Shown: positions 26,611 to 34,724 of the stretch, piece by piece
Layout of the letters: every line of letters starts with the position of its first letter
Position numbering within the stretch: position 1 is the first letter of the stretch
From: Natrialba hulunbeirensis JCM 10989
Lineage (GTDB): Archaea; Halobacteriota; Halobacteria; Halobacteriales; Natrialbaceae
Length of the DNA: 56,799 bases
NCBI RefSeq assembly: GCF_000337575.1
Contig: NZ_AOIM01000031.1
Location: 426-57,224 of the forward strand
Direction of reading: 5' to 3'
The notes under the pieces: generated by a model
What the model saw: only the letters and a program-made list of their open reading frames with translations
What the model was told of the DNA's origin: nothing
Database searches by the model: none
Position numbers and translations under genes: made by a program

Positions 26611-27519
26611 TCACTCGAGTCCGAGCTCACGCGCCCGCTGCAGATAGCAGTCTTTCGCGGCATCGGTCGCGGCGGCGAGATCAGCCTCGGGAGCATCCAC
26701 ACCGAGCCCATCGTGGTCGGACTCGAGTTCACCCGCCTCGTCGTGGAATCCCGGAAAGTGGATCGACAGTTCGTATCGGCCAACGTCAGTATCGGCGGCA
26801 TCGACCAGGCGCTCCTCCGCAGCAGTCACCTCGAGGTCGAACGCATTCTTGACAGCAGTGTGAAGCCGCGTTTCCGCGCGGGTGTAGCCCGGAAGCGTCT
26901 GCTTGACGGGCGCCGGAACGTCCGAGAGATAAGCTTCGCTGGCGTCGTGGAGCAGTCCCCAGCGCTGGGCCGACAGACTCCCGCCGCGGGCTTCGACCTC
27001 GCGGCTGACGTGGACCGCGTGGCGAGCGACGCTGTAGAACCGCTTTCCCTGCCCCGTGAAGCGACTGAGGTTCGAGAGCGCGTGTGCGATGTCCGCGAGG
27101 TTGATCGACTCCGGATCGGGATCGAGCGGCGTGATCGTCCCGCCAGACCGTCGGTTGATCACGCGGTGACCCCCGTCGAGCTCGGCCAGAACATCCTGCA
27201 GGCGGCCGACGACAGTTTCGAACTCGAGTCGAGTCGGCCGTACTCCCGTTTCCTGGCCGCCGTCACTTTCGAGTTCGTCACGCGGTGCCCCCTCGGACTG
27301 GCGGACGACAGCCTCGAGTCGAGACAGGTCGGACTCGAGTGTGTCGAACGCGTCGCGGACCGTTTGGGGGCCGACTTGCTGTTGCTGACCCTCGTTGGCT
27401 CGCTGTGTCTCGCTTGAGACAGCGCTCTCGTGTGACACGGAGCCGTCGCGTCCGTCTCGGTTGGCAACCGGCTCACCGTTGTTGTCGCTGCGGTCACCGA
27501 CACCCTCGTCGCTGGTCAT
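26611..27519 (-). CDS. HD-domain protein (YfbR-like 5'-nucleotidase type)
   Basis: A 302-residue protein. The first 115 residues are a disordered Glu/Gln/Asp-rich region. The HD domain at about 125-270 has ALSNLSRFTGQ, FYSVARHAVHVSR, and LLHDASEAYLSDVPAPVK, giving the H...HD...D metal site of YfbR/HDDC2-type enzymes that hydrolyse nucleoside monophosphates or related compounds. The start at 27519 (protein beginning MTSDEGVGD) is chosen because the longer frame overlaps the divergent gene at 27646 and is not protein-like. It is divergent from the zinc-cluster protein, with a 126-base spacer. Confidence 0.87.
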   Translation of the reverse strand: MTSDEGVGDRSDNNGEPVANRDGRDGSVSHESAVSSETQRANEGQQQQVGPQTVRDAFDTLESDLSRLEAVVRQSEGAPRDELESDGGQETGVRPTRLEFETVVGRLQDVLAELDGGHRVINRRSGGTITPLDPDPESINLADIAHALSNLSRFTGQGKRFYSVARHAVHVSREVEARGGSLSAQRWGLLHDASEAYLSDVPAPVKQTLPGYTRAETRLHTAVKNAFDLEVTAAEERLVDAADTDVGRYELSIHFPGFHDEAGELESDHDGLGVDAPEADLAAATDAAKDCYLQRARELGLE

Positions 27520-27615
27520 ATCCGAGTGAACCGAAGACCGGCGACAAAGGCGTATCGGCTCGCGATACGGTGGTGGTCGCCAGCAAGACTGCCACAGGAC
27601 AGCAGCCGTCCGCGA

Positions 27616-27625
27616 CTTTAAATAC
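27616..27625 (+). promoter_or_regulatory. TATA box of the NucS-N/zinc-cluster gene
   Basis: CTTTAAATAC, 21-30 bases before the ATG at 27646, typical for a leaderless haloarchaeal gene. Confidence 0.6.
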
Positions 27626-27645
27626 GATTCCGCATCACCTGCCCT

Positions 27646-28422
27646 ATGATCGACGACGCGATTCGCGTGCTCGCCGGCGACTGCACCGTCATCGCCGAAG
27701 GCACCGACCGCTCGGAGTACCGCGGACGGGTGACGACGATCGTCAAGCCCGATAACACCGTTCTCGTCCACGATATCGACGGCTACCAGCCCGTCGCCTG
27801 GCTCACCCGCGCCGACAGCGTCTCCAGCGACCGCACGGACGACTTCACGCTCGTCGCGAAGAAAGACACCCAGACGCTCCGGATCGCGGCCCACGACCAG
27901 GACGGCTTCGCAAACTACCCCGCCTCCGCGGCCGGCACACCGGTCGGCACCTGTCCGGACGACGACTGTACCGGATCGCTCGTCCGCTCGAAGGGCGTTC
28001 GCTGTGTCGACTGTGGAACGCGCTACGGCGTGCCGGCCGACGCGACGATCAAGGACGACCAGTCCCACTGCGAGTGTGGCCTCCCGCGGATGCGCGTCGA
28101 GCGCGGCCTCGCGTTCGACGTCTGTCTCGATCGGAACTGCGAGTCGCTCGACGAGGCCGTCCGGGAGGCGTTCGACCGCGAGTGGGGCTGCCCCGAATCA
28201 GGCTGTGATGGCGATCTCCGGATTCTCCGCCGTGGCGGCCTCATCGCCGGCTGCGAGCACTACCCGGAGTGTGACACCGGATTTGCCATGCCCGGCGGCG
28301 TCGTCGACGGCGAGTGTGCCTGTGGCCTCCCGACGTTCGAAACGCGCAGCGGTTCACGGTGTCTCGACGCGACGTGCGAGGGTCACCAGCGCAGACAGGC
28401 CGAAGCTACGAGTGACGACTGA
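27646..28422 (+). CDS. NucS N-terminal-domain protein with four zinc clusters, no nuclease domain
   Basis: A 258-residue protein. Residues 1-95 resemble the N-terminal DNA-binding half of the mismatch endonuclease NucS/EndoMS (DUF91): AGDCTVIAEG, GRVTTIVKPDNTVLVH and the following PVAW, which matches the family's IVIIKPDGT-LVH...PVNW. The nuclease half of NucS is missing. Instead there are four Cys4 clusters at residues 103/108/120/123, 142/144/160/165, 182/187/203/209 and 224/226/239/244, of the topoisomerase-I C4 kind. It may bind branched or damaged DNA, but that is inference. It starts with a good TATA box and is followed by endA after 175 bases. Confidence 0.85.
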   Translation: MIDDAIRVLAGDCTVIAEGTDRSEYRGRVTTIVKPDNTVLVHDIDGYQPVAWLTRADSVSSDRTDDFTLVAKKDTQTLRIAAHDQDGFANYPASAAGTPVGTCPDDDCTGSLVRSKGVRCVDCGTRYGVPADATIKDDQSHCECGLPRMRVERGLAFDVCLDRNCESLDEAVREAFDREWGCPESGCDGDLRILRRGGLIAGCEHYPECDTGFAMPGGVVDGECACGLPTFETRSGSRCLDATCEGHQRRQAEATSDD

Positions 28423-28453
28423 AGGCTACTACCAGTGTCAGTGCCCCCGTCAC

Positions 28454-28528
28454 CACCATCGCCACCACCAACCGACCACTGCTACCGCTATCGGCACCAT
28501 CGCCACCACCAACCGACCACCGCTACCG
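28454..28528. repeat. two 34-base direct repeats before endA
   Basis: A 34-base unit at 28454-28487 recurs at 28495-28528 with a single T/C difference; seven bases separate them. The unit is CCACCA-rich (starting CACCATCGCCACCACCAACC). The spacer 28423-28597 has no gene. It sits about 70-145 bases before the endA start and upstream of its TATA-like box at 28568-28576. Confidence 0.75.
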
Positions 28529-28597
28529 ACACCAGCACCACCACTCACGCCACCAGCACATCCACACGCACTTAATGCCCGCTCGCAAAACACGAGT

Positions 28598-29755
28598 ATG
28601 TCACTGGAGGGGCAATTCGACGACGACGCAGGCGTCGTCCACGTTGGCCACGACGCACGCCAGCGCTACCACGACTCGCGCGGCTACGGCTACCCACTCG
28701 AGGGCAACGAAATCGCGCTCGCACCGGTCGAAGCCGCACACCTGCTCTATCGCGGCGACCTCGACGCAGTCGTCGAGACGTCGACCGGCGACCGCCTCGA
28801 CTTTCAGGCCTTCGTCAGCCGCGAACCCGGCACCGACTTCGGCGTTCGATTCCTCGTCTACGCAGATCTGCGCGAACGCGGCTTCTACCTCTCGCCCGCG
28901 AGAGAGCCCTGGATCGACGAGTCACTTCTGGACGCAGAACACGAACGAATCGACTTCGCCGTCTTCCCCCGCGGCAAGGGCCCCGGCGACGGCGAACTCG
29001 AGTACGCGCTACGCGTCATCGGCGAGCGAACCGACATCCCCGCAGCTGAACTCGCCGACAGCGTCCTCGCCGTCGTCGACGAGGAGAGCGAAATTACGTA
29101 CTTCGACGTGAACGCGAGAAACCCAAGCGGCGAGACGGAGACCGACCTCCCGACCGGCGTCGAGGCGGCGCTACTCGAGGACCGGGTGGTTCTCTGGGAG
29201 CCGCCGATCGACCTCTACGAGGATGCGTTCTACGGCCAGCCACTCGAGGGCCGCGAGTACGAGCGGCCGACGCTGCAGTGTTCGCTGCTCGAGGCGGCCT
29301 ACCTCGCCGAGCGGGGTGTGATCGACCTCGCGGTCGAGACGGTCGTCGAGCGCGGTCGCGAGGTCGAAGGGGAACGGTTTGACCGGCGACTGCGGGTGTA
29401 TACGGAGCTTCGCGAGCGTGAGATTGTGCCCAAGACGGGCTACAAGTTCGGGGCGGACTTCCGGACGTACGCAAACGTCGAGTCCGTCTCGGAGTTGAGT
29501 CACTCCGAGTTGCTGGTGCGTGTCCATCCCGCTGGTTACATCTTCGAGCCGCGCGATCTGGCACTCGACGTGCGGTTGGCCCACGGCGTCCGGAAGACGA
29601 TGGTGTTCGCGCTCGTCGGCGAGTCGGACGAGGACGGGGAAGAGGCGACTGGTCTTACCGACGACAGCGACGATAGCAACGACAGCAACGACACCGACGC
29701 GAGCGACGACACTACCGACATCGAGTGGTGGTCACTCGAACGACTAACGCCCTGA
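28598..29755 (+). CDS. endA: tRNA-splicing endonuclease (fused two-repeat form)
   Basis: A 385-residue enzyme that cuts introns from pre-tRNAs at bulge-helix-bulge sites. It contains two endonuclease repeats; the N-terminal copy is degenerate and the C-terminal copy carries the catalytic triad: Tyr in GYKFG (near 281), His in SHSELLVRVHP (near 302) and Lys in GVRKTMVF (near 333). This fused form is known from haloarchaea and other euryarchaea. A disordered Asp/Ser tail of about 35 residues ends in a Trp-containing WWSLERL segment. The ATG at 28598 is chosen because upstream sequence is repeats and a TATA-like box lies at 28568-28576. Confidence 0.94.
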   Translation: MSLEGQFDDDAGVVHVGHDARQRYHDSRGYGYPLEGNEIALAPVEAAHLLYRGDLDAVVETSTGDRLDFQAFVSREPGTDFGVRFLVYADLRERGFYLSPAREPWIDESLLDAEHERIDFAVFPRGKGPGDGELEYALRVIGERTDIPAAELADSVLAVVDEESEITYFDVNARNPSGETETDLPTGVEAALLEDRVVLWEPPIDLYEDAFYGQPLEGREYERPTLQCSLLEAAYLAERGVIDLAVETVVERGREVEGERFDRRLRVYTELREREIVPKTGYKFGADFRTYANVESVSELSHSELLVRVHPAGYIFEPRDLALDVRLAHGVRKTMVFALVGESDEDGEEATGLTDDSDDSNDSNDTDASDDTTDIEWWSLERLTP

Positions 29756-29845
29756 CAACTATCACCACACAGACTTCTTGTCCGCGTCACGGCAGCGCTG
29801 TCTCAAACGGAACCATGAAAGTCCCGCCATACGATAGGTTCAGCC

Positions 29846-31015
29846 ATGCAACTCGAGGTGATCGGGATCGGTGGCGCGGGCTGTCGGATCGCCGACGCGA
29901 TCCACACTACGGAGTCGACGGCCCAGCCGTTTCTCTGCGATACGTTCGCGTTCGATACGGACACGCTCAGTCTGGAAGCACTCGAGTCGATTCCGGACGA
30001 GCACCGGCATCGATACGGGGCGGAGATCGAGAACGGACTCAACGGCAATCTCCAGCGCGGCGAAACCATCGGTGAGGAGCACGTCGACGAACTGAGTCGA
30101 CAGCTCGACGCGGGCACACCCTCGGCTGCGGACGCCTTCCTCGTCGCGGTCGGCCTCGGGGGTGCGACCGGCGGCGGAGCCGCACCCGCACTCGTCGCAA
30201 ACCTCCAGACGCTGTACGACGCGCCGGTGTACGTCCTCGCGACGCTGCCAGCGGACCGCGAACGTCTGCCCGACGGCGATCCGTCGGTTCCGAGTGACGA
30301 TACACGCGCGTCCGGTGCGGACGCCGACGGGGCGACGCGGCCGATGGCCGCACAGAACGCGGTACGGACGCTCTCGCGGCTCGACGGCCTCGCGAACGCA
30401 ATCTTCTGTTTCGACACCGAGCCGTGGCTTCGCACCGGCGAGGACCTGATCGACGGCCGCGACCGACTTAACCGTGAGATCGCCACGCGCACCGGCGCTT
30501 TCTTCGGCTCGACGGCACAGGCTGCAGACAGCACACCGAACGCTGAGAGCATCGTCGACGCGAACGACGTGGCGCGCATCCTCGGCGACGAAACCGCGCT
30601 CGTCTCGCTGGGCTACGGCGCACAGCAGGTCGACGCCGACGACTCGGGGCCGCTGCTCGGAATCGACCTCGGAATCGGTCCCTTCAGTTCGGCCGACGAA
30701 ATCGAAACCAGCGCCGCCGTCAGCGCCGTCGAAACGGCCGTCGCGAAGGCGATCCAGGGGAAGCTGACACTCGAGTGCGACCGACCGAACGTCGACCGGG
30801 CGCTGTTGATCGTCGGCGGCCCGCCGGCGTGGCTCAACCAGACGGCCGTCGCCGATGGACGGCGGCGACTCGAGTCAGTCACGGAGTCGACGGAGACACT
30901 TGGTGGGGACGCGCCGCGGCCGGGAAGCGACGAGGTGTTCGCGCTGGCGGTGCTTGCGGGGGTCGAACCGGTCGCGCGCATCGAGGCACTGCGAGAGGCA
31001 AGCGAGACGCACTGA
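29846..31015 (+). CDS. divergent FtsZ/tubulin-superfamily protein
   Basis: A 389-residue protein. The nucleotide-binding T1 loop reads GIGGAGCR at residues 7-14, and the tubulin signature reads GLGGATGGGAAP at about 103-114, a deviation from the canonical GGGTG[ST]G. The segment near residue 236 (VDANDVARIL) keeps the two aspartates of the T7 loop that drive GTP hydrolysis in FtsZ, although the Asn of NxDxxD appears to be lost. It is therefore neither a standard FtsZ1/FtsZ2 nor obviously CetZ. A role in cell shape or division is inference. The start lacks a clear TATA box at standard spacing. Confidence 0.8.
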   Translation: MQLEVIGIGGAGCRIADAIHTTESTAQPFLCDTFAFDTDTLSLEALESIPDEHRHRYGAEIENGLNGNLQRGETIGEEHVDELSRQLDAGTPSAADAFLVAVGLGGATGGGAAPALVANLQTLYDAPVYVLATLPADRERLPDGDPSVPSDDTRASGADADGATRPMAAQNAVRTLSRLDGLANAIFCFDTEPWLRTGEDLIDGRDRLNREIATRTGAFFGSTAQAADSTPNAESIVDANDVARILGDETALVSLGYGAQQVDADDSGPLLGIDLGIGPFSSADEIETSAAVSAVETAVAKAIQGKLTLECDRPNVDRALLIVGGPPAWLNQTAVADGRRRLESVTESTETLGGDAPRPGSDEVFALAVLAGVEPVARIEALREASETH

Positions 31016-31170
31016 GCAGACGGCAACCGAACACCGACAACGGAGTGGGCCGGCGGGGCACGGACAGTGCCCGAGTGAGGACGCCTTCGCAACCGTGGCG
31101 ATCTCCTGCTGGCGGCGGGCGAGAGAGAGCGTATGAAGATTTTGGCCGCCTGCATGTCATCTGACCATAC

Positions 31171-31180
31171 GTTTATAATC
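31171..31180 (+). promoter_or_regulatory. TATA box of the DUF4129 operon
   Basis: GTTTATAATC, centred about 40 bases before the ATG at 31217. It excludes the earlier in-frame ATG at 31133. The 31016-31170 stretch has no gene. Confidence 0.6.
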
Positions 31181-31216
31181 GCCGACTCAATATGTCACGT
31201 CGAACGGAACGTTTGG

Positions 31217-33742
31217 ATGGGGTCAGAATCGGCACGGGAGACGGACGAGTCGGCGAACGGTGAGGGAGAACCATCTACTACCGGAGACACAGAATCGACG
31301 CCAGCCGAGCGGCCGGACTGGGGGCAACTGCTCCTCGTCTCACTGGCCGTTCTGGCACTCTCGCTTGCTGCACTCACCGTTCCCGCACTCGGCGGTGTTG
31401 CGGGGACGCCGGGTGGTGGAGGCGGTAACGATCTGTTAGAGTCAACACTCGAGTCGGAACTACGCGAGGAGCCGGACGAAAGGGATGTGGATGATCCGAG
31501 CGCTGGAGAGGAAGGGAGTGATGACAGCGAAGAGTCGGAGGCGGATGAAGAGACGGAGGCGGAGGCGGATGCGAATACGGATGGCACTGACGAAGAGCCG
31601 GCAGAGCAGGACCAGGATCCAGAACAAGATTACGAGCCGGAGCAGGACGACGCATCCGATATCGATCCCGACAGCGAGGAGACCGACGAGTCGTTCGAAG
31701 ACGAGACGGAGCACGACGACGAGGGGAGCGACTCCGAAGCTGATGCTGACGAGACGGCTACCGAGGAGTCAGAGGCAGACGGCGAGACCGAAGCGGATGA
31801 CGACGCCGAACGTGACGAGGACGAGGACGGCGATCCCGAACAAGATGACACCGACGACGATCACACTGAGACTGACAGCGGCTACGACATCGCGTTCAAC
31901 GAGACGCCGACGCCCGGGAGCGTCGTCGAGGTAACCGTCACCGAAAACGAGGAGACGCAGGAGGGTGTGGACGTCGCCTTTAACAGCAACTCGATCGGCG
32001 AGACCGACGCCGATGGAACGGCAACGGGGACGGTCCCGTTCACGGACACACTGACGGTCACAGTCGATCCGGCGGACGCAGCTGCCGAATCGACGACCGA
32101 GCCGTCGATCCGTGGCCCGATTGGCGGTCCCACCGGCGCACCGCTTCACTTCTACGGCGGAAGCAACGCGGCGCCAGCGTCCGAGCACGACGAGACAGCT
32201 GCCACCGATGAGGACGAAGCCGAAGATGGCGATGAAACTGCCGAGCGCGATCCGAGCACCAAACGGACCGTCGAGATGGATGCCGAAACCGAGCTCTCGA
32301 TCGACCGAGAGGCACCGATGGAACACGAAGATGCCGTGCTCTCCGGGACGAACGCCACGGTGACGGCAACGGTCGCGGGGAATCCCATCCCGGATGGAAT
32401 AGTGCTGATCGACGGTGAGGAAGTCGGGACGACGGATGCGACCGGAACCGCACGGCTCACTGTTCCCGAAACGACCGAGGAGGTATCAGTCGCCGTCGAG
32501 CGTGATGACATCCGTGCCGAGCGGGACATCGCGGTTTACGGCCTCTCGGTGGACGTGTCCGAGCGGGTTCCGTTGCCCAGCCGAACCGTGACCGCCGACG
32601 TGTCCTATACAGGACCACCGTTAGCGGACGATCACAATGGTGATTCCGACGGAAACGAGAGCACAAGTACGAGTGAGACGCCCGACGAAGTCGCCAACGC
32701 GACGGTGTTCCTCGATGGCACCGCTATCGGCGAAACCGGAACTGACGGAACGGGTTCGGTAACGCTCCCCCTCGCGAACGAGGCCACACTCGGGGCGGCG
32801 GTCGGCGAATCCACGGCAGAAACGACCGTCAGCGGACTCTACCGAAACGCTGCGCTCGTTGCACTTGGTGTGCTCACTCTCGTAACCGCAGTTGGCTGGA
32901 TCCTCGTTCGTCGGTTCGGACTTTCGCGGGAGACGGTTCGATCGATCCCCTCGCTCATCCGGCGTGCAGTCCGCCGCGCAGGCACGCTGGCACAGCTGAT
33001 CGGCCGAAAGGGAGTCGAGGCGGTCGTCCGACTCGCACGCAGCCTCGAGCGAGCGGGAATCTGGCTCGTCGAGCGCGGCCGTGACGCGTTGGCGACAGCA
33101 CGTCGAGCGGGGCGCTGGCTGCTCGCACTGCCCGGCGAACTCGCAGAGCGAGGGCTCGCCGCGCTGGCGGCGGTACATCCCGCACGGCTTGTCGGCGCGC
33201 TCCTCGCATTGCTGCGATCGTTCGGTAAATCGTCCCGCGAACGGGTGGCATCGGTGACTGGATCGACACAGACAGACGCCCCAGCGAGTGATTCGGCCGC
33301 CAACACCGACCAGTCCGTGCGCACACTGCGAACGCTCTGGCACGAGTTCGTCAAGACGGTTCGCCCACCCCAAATTCGGACGAAAACGCCCGGCGAGATC
33401 GGACGCTACGCGGTCGACAGGGGATTCCCGGAGCCGCCAGTTCGGACCGTCATCGACGCGTTCCGGGATGCGGAGTACGGCGAGTCCCCACCCACGGAGA
33501 CACGACTCGAGTCGGTCGAGCACGCGGTCGGGTCGGTAACTGAACCAGCGGAGGACGAAAAATCGGACGGACAGTCGGCAACGGACGAGGATCTACTGCC
33601 GGGGCGGCAGACGGACTCCACGACGCAGACGGACACCACAACGCAAACAGACGCATCACAGGCGGATGGACAGCCGCCGGCGGCCGACGACACGTCAGCG
33701 GATGAAGCAGCGCCAACGGACACGGAGGACCACAATGAGTAA
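31217..33742 (+). CDS. DUF4129-domain membrane protein with acidic extracellular region
   Basis: An 841-residue protein. A membrane helix lies at about 39-61, followed by about 150 residues of Asp/Glu/Ser low complexity. Beta-rich domains with VTEN...GVDVAFNSNSIGETDADGTATGTV-like Ig/carboxypeptidase-regulatory features then run to about 530. A second helix lies at about 543-567, then an amphipathic alpha region and a DUF4129-like domain at about 700-755 (LWHEFVKTVRPPQ...PGEIGRYAVDRGFP). The tail is Thr/Asp/Gln-rich. DUF4129 proteins occur next to MoxR, DUF58 and transglutaminase-like genes. It overlaps the next gene by eight bases. Confidence 0.85.
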   Translation: MGSESARETDESANGEGEPSTTGDTESTPAERPDWGQLLLVSLAVLALSLAALTVPALGGVAGTPGGGGGNDLLESTLESELREEPDERDVDDPSAGEEGSDDSEESEADEETEAEADANTDGTDEEPAEQDQDPEQDYEPEQDDASDIDPDSEETDESFEDETEHDDEGSDSEADADETATEESEADGETEADDDAERDEDEDGDPEQDDTDDDHTETDSGYDIAFNETPTPGSVVEVTVTENEETQEGVDVAFNSNSIGETDADGTATGTVPFTDTLTVTVDPADAAAESTTEPSIRGPIGGPTGAPLHFYGGSNAAPASEHDETAATDEDEAEDGDETAERDPSTKRTVEMDAETELSIDREAPMEHEDAVLSGTNATVTATVAGNPIPDGIVLIDGEEVGTTDATGTARLTVPETTEEVSVAVERDDIRAERDIAVYGLSVDVSERVPLPSRTVTADVSYTGPPLADDHNGDSDGNESTSTSETPDEVANATVFLDGTAIGETGTDGTGSVTLPLANEATLGAAVGESTAETTVSGLYRNAALVALGVLTLVTAVGWILVRRFGLSRETVRSIPSLIRRAVRRAGTLAQLIGRKGVEAVVRLARSLERAGIWLVERGRDALATARRAGRWLLALPGELAERGLAALAAVHPARLVGALLALLRSFGKSSRERVASVTGSTQTDAPASDSAANTDQSVRTLRTLWHEFVKTVRPPQIRTKTPGEIGRYAVDRGFPEPPVRTVIDAFRDAEYGESPPTETRLESVEHAVGSVTEPAEDEKSDGQSATDEDLLPGRQTDSTTQTDTTTQTDASQADGQPPAADDTSADEAAPTDTEDHNE

Positions 33743-34724
33743 TCGATCGATCTGGAACGTTCTTCTCGGCCTGCTCGCGGCCTGCACACTCGTGTTTGGG
33801 GCCGTTCTCGCGATCACGCCGGAATCGCTTCCGACGCCGGTACTCGAGCAGATCACCGAAGTCGAGCAGGCGAGCAACCCACAGGACGTGATCATGGCCA
33901 TCAGCGGCGTCGTCGGACTGTTCGCACTCTGGCGGACGTACTTCTCGGGCGCGACAGATGCTGATTCGGCGGGCGATTCCAGCCCGATACACACGGACGA
34001 ACCGAACGCACATCGCACGGAAACGGGAACAGGCCGCTCGCGGATCCACTCGTCCCGGAATCGCCAGTCCGACTCCGAACCGCCAGTCGGTCGAATCGTC
34101 GGCGGCGAGACAACAGCGCGCGTCGAGGAGACACTCCACGCACTCAAACACGGTCACAAGCGACCCGAGCAGACGGCTGTCATCGTCGACGACCTCCGCC
34201 AGTCCGTTCGGACGATCGAAGCGGCACAGGGCTGTGGCGAGCAGGCTGACGAACGGATCCGGCGTGGTGAGTGGACCACCGATCGGATCGCGGCGACGTT
34301 CCTGGGCGACGCCTCGGCAGGCCGACTCTCGCTCTGGCACCGACTGCGTCGGTGGCTGTTCCCCGGCCGAACGTTCGAGCGACGACTCGAGCGAACTGTC
34401 GACGAAATCGAGCGACACGCACTCGAGTTCGATTCGAGCGAGGTGTCGCCAGTTGACGGTGCGGGTGGCGAGTACGGTGACGGTGGGGGAGCGGGTGACA
34501 GTGATGATACTGGTGCTAGTGCTAGTGCTGGTGCCGGTGATGGTGATGATGTTGGTGTTGGTGTTGGTGTTAGTGCTGGTACTGGTACTGCTGATGAGTC
34601 AGTAACAGAGGACAACACGAGCGGGACAGACGACAGAGATGCTACCGAGGGCGGGGAGAAGGACGGGAACCGGGACAGCGAGTCCGAGCCTGCCGCGGAA
34701 CGGACGGAGGTAACCCATGCATAG
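33735..34724 (+). CDS. two-helix membrane protein of the MoxR/DUF58 block (DUF7269-like)
   Basis: A 329-residue protein with helices at about 5-27 and 52-71. A soluble region follows with a helical core around ETLHALKHGHKRPEQTAVIVDDL (about 128-225). Residues about 254-288 are a Gly/Asp/Val/Ala-rich repeat encoded almost wholly by T-ending codons. I recall haloarchaeal homologues in this position as DUF7269. It overlaps both the DUF4129 gene (8 bases) and the DUF58 gene (8 bases), so all three are coupled. Function is unknown. Confidence 0.8.
   Translation: MSNRSIWNVLLGLLAACTLVFGAVLAITPESLPTPVLEQITEVEQASNPQDVIMAISGVVGLFALWRTYFSGATDADSAGDSSPIHTDEPNAHRTETGTGRSRIHSSRNRQSDSEPPVGRIVGGETTARVEETLHALKHGHKRPEQTAVIVDDLRQSVRTIEAAQGCGEQADERIRRGEWTTDRIAATFLGDASAGRLSLWHRLRRWLFPGRTFERRLERTVDEIERHALEFDSSEVSPVDGAGGEYGDGGGAGDSDDTGASASAGAGDGDDVGVGVGVSAGTGTADESVTEDNTSGTDDRDATEGGEKDGNRDSESEPAAERTEVTHA
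34494..34598 (+). repeat. GGTGTT/GGTGCT microsatellite inside the DUF7269-like gene
   Basis: Runs of GGT, GTT, GCT, AGT and GAT codons in a gene that otherwise ends codons in C or G. The pattern suggests recent triplet/hexanucleotide slippage. It encodes a flexible Gly-Ala/Val-Asp linker. Confidence 0.7.
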
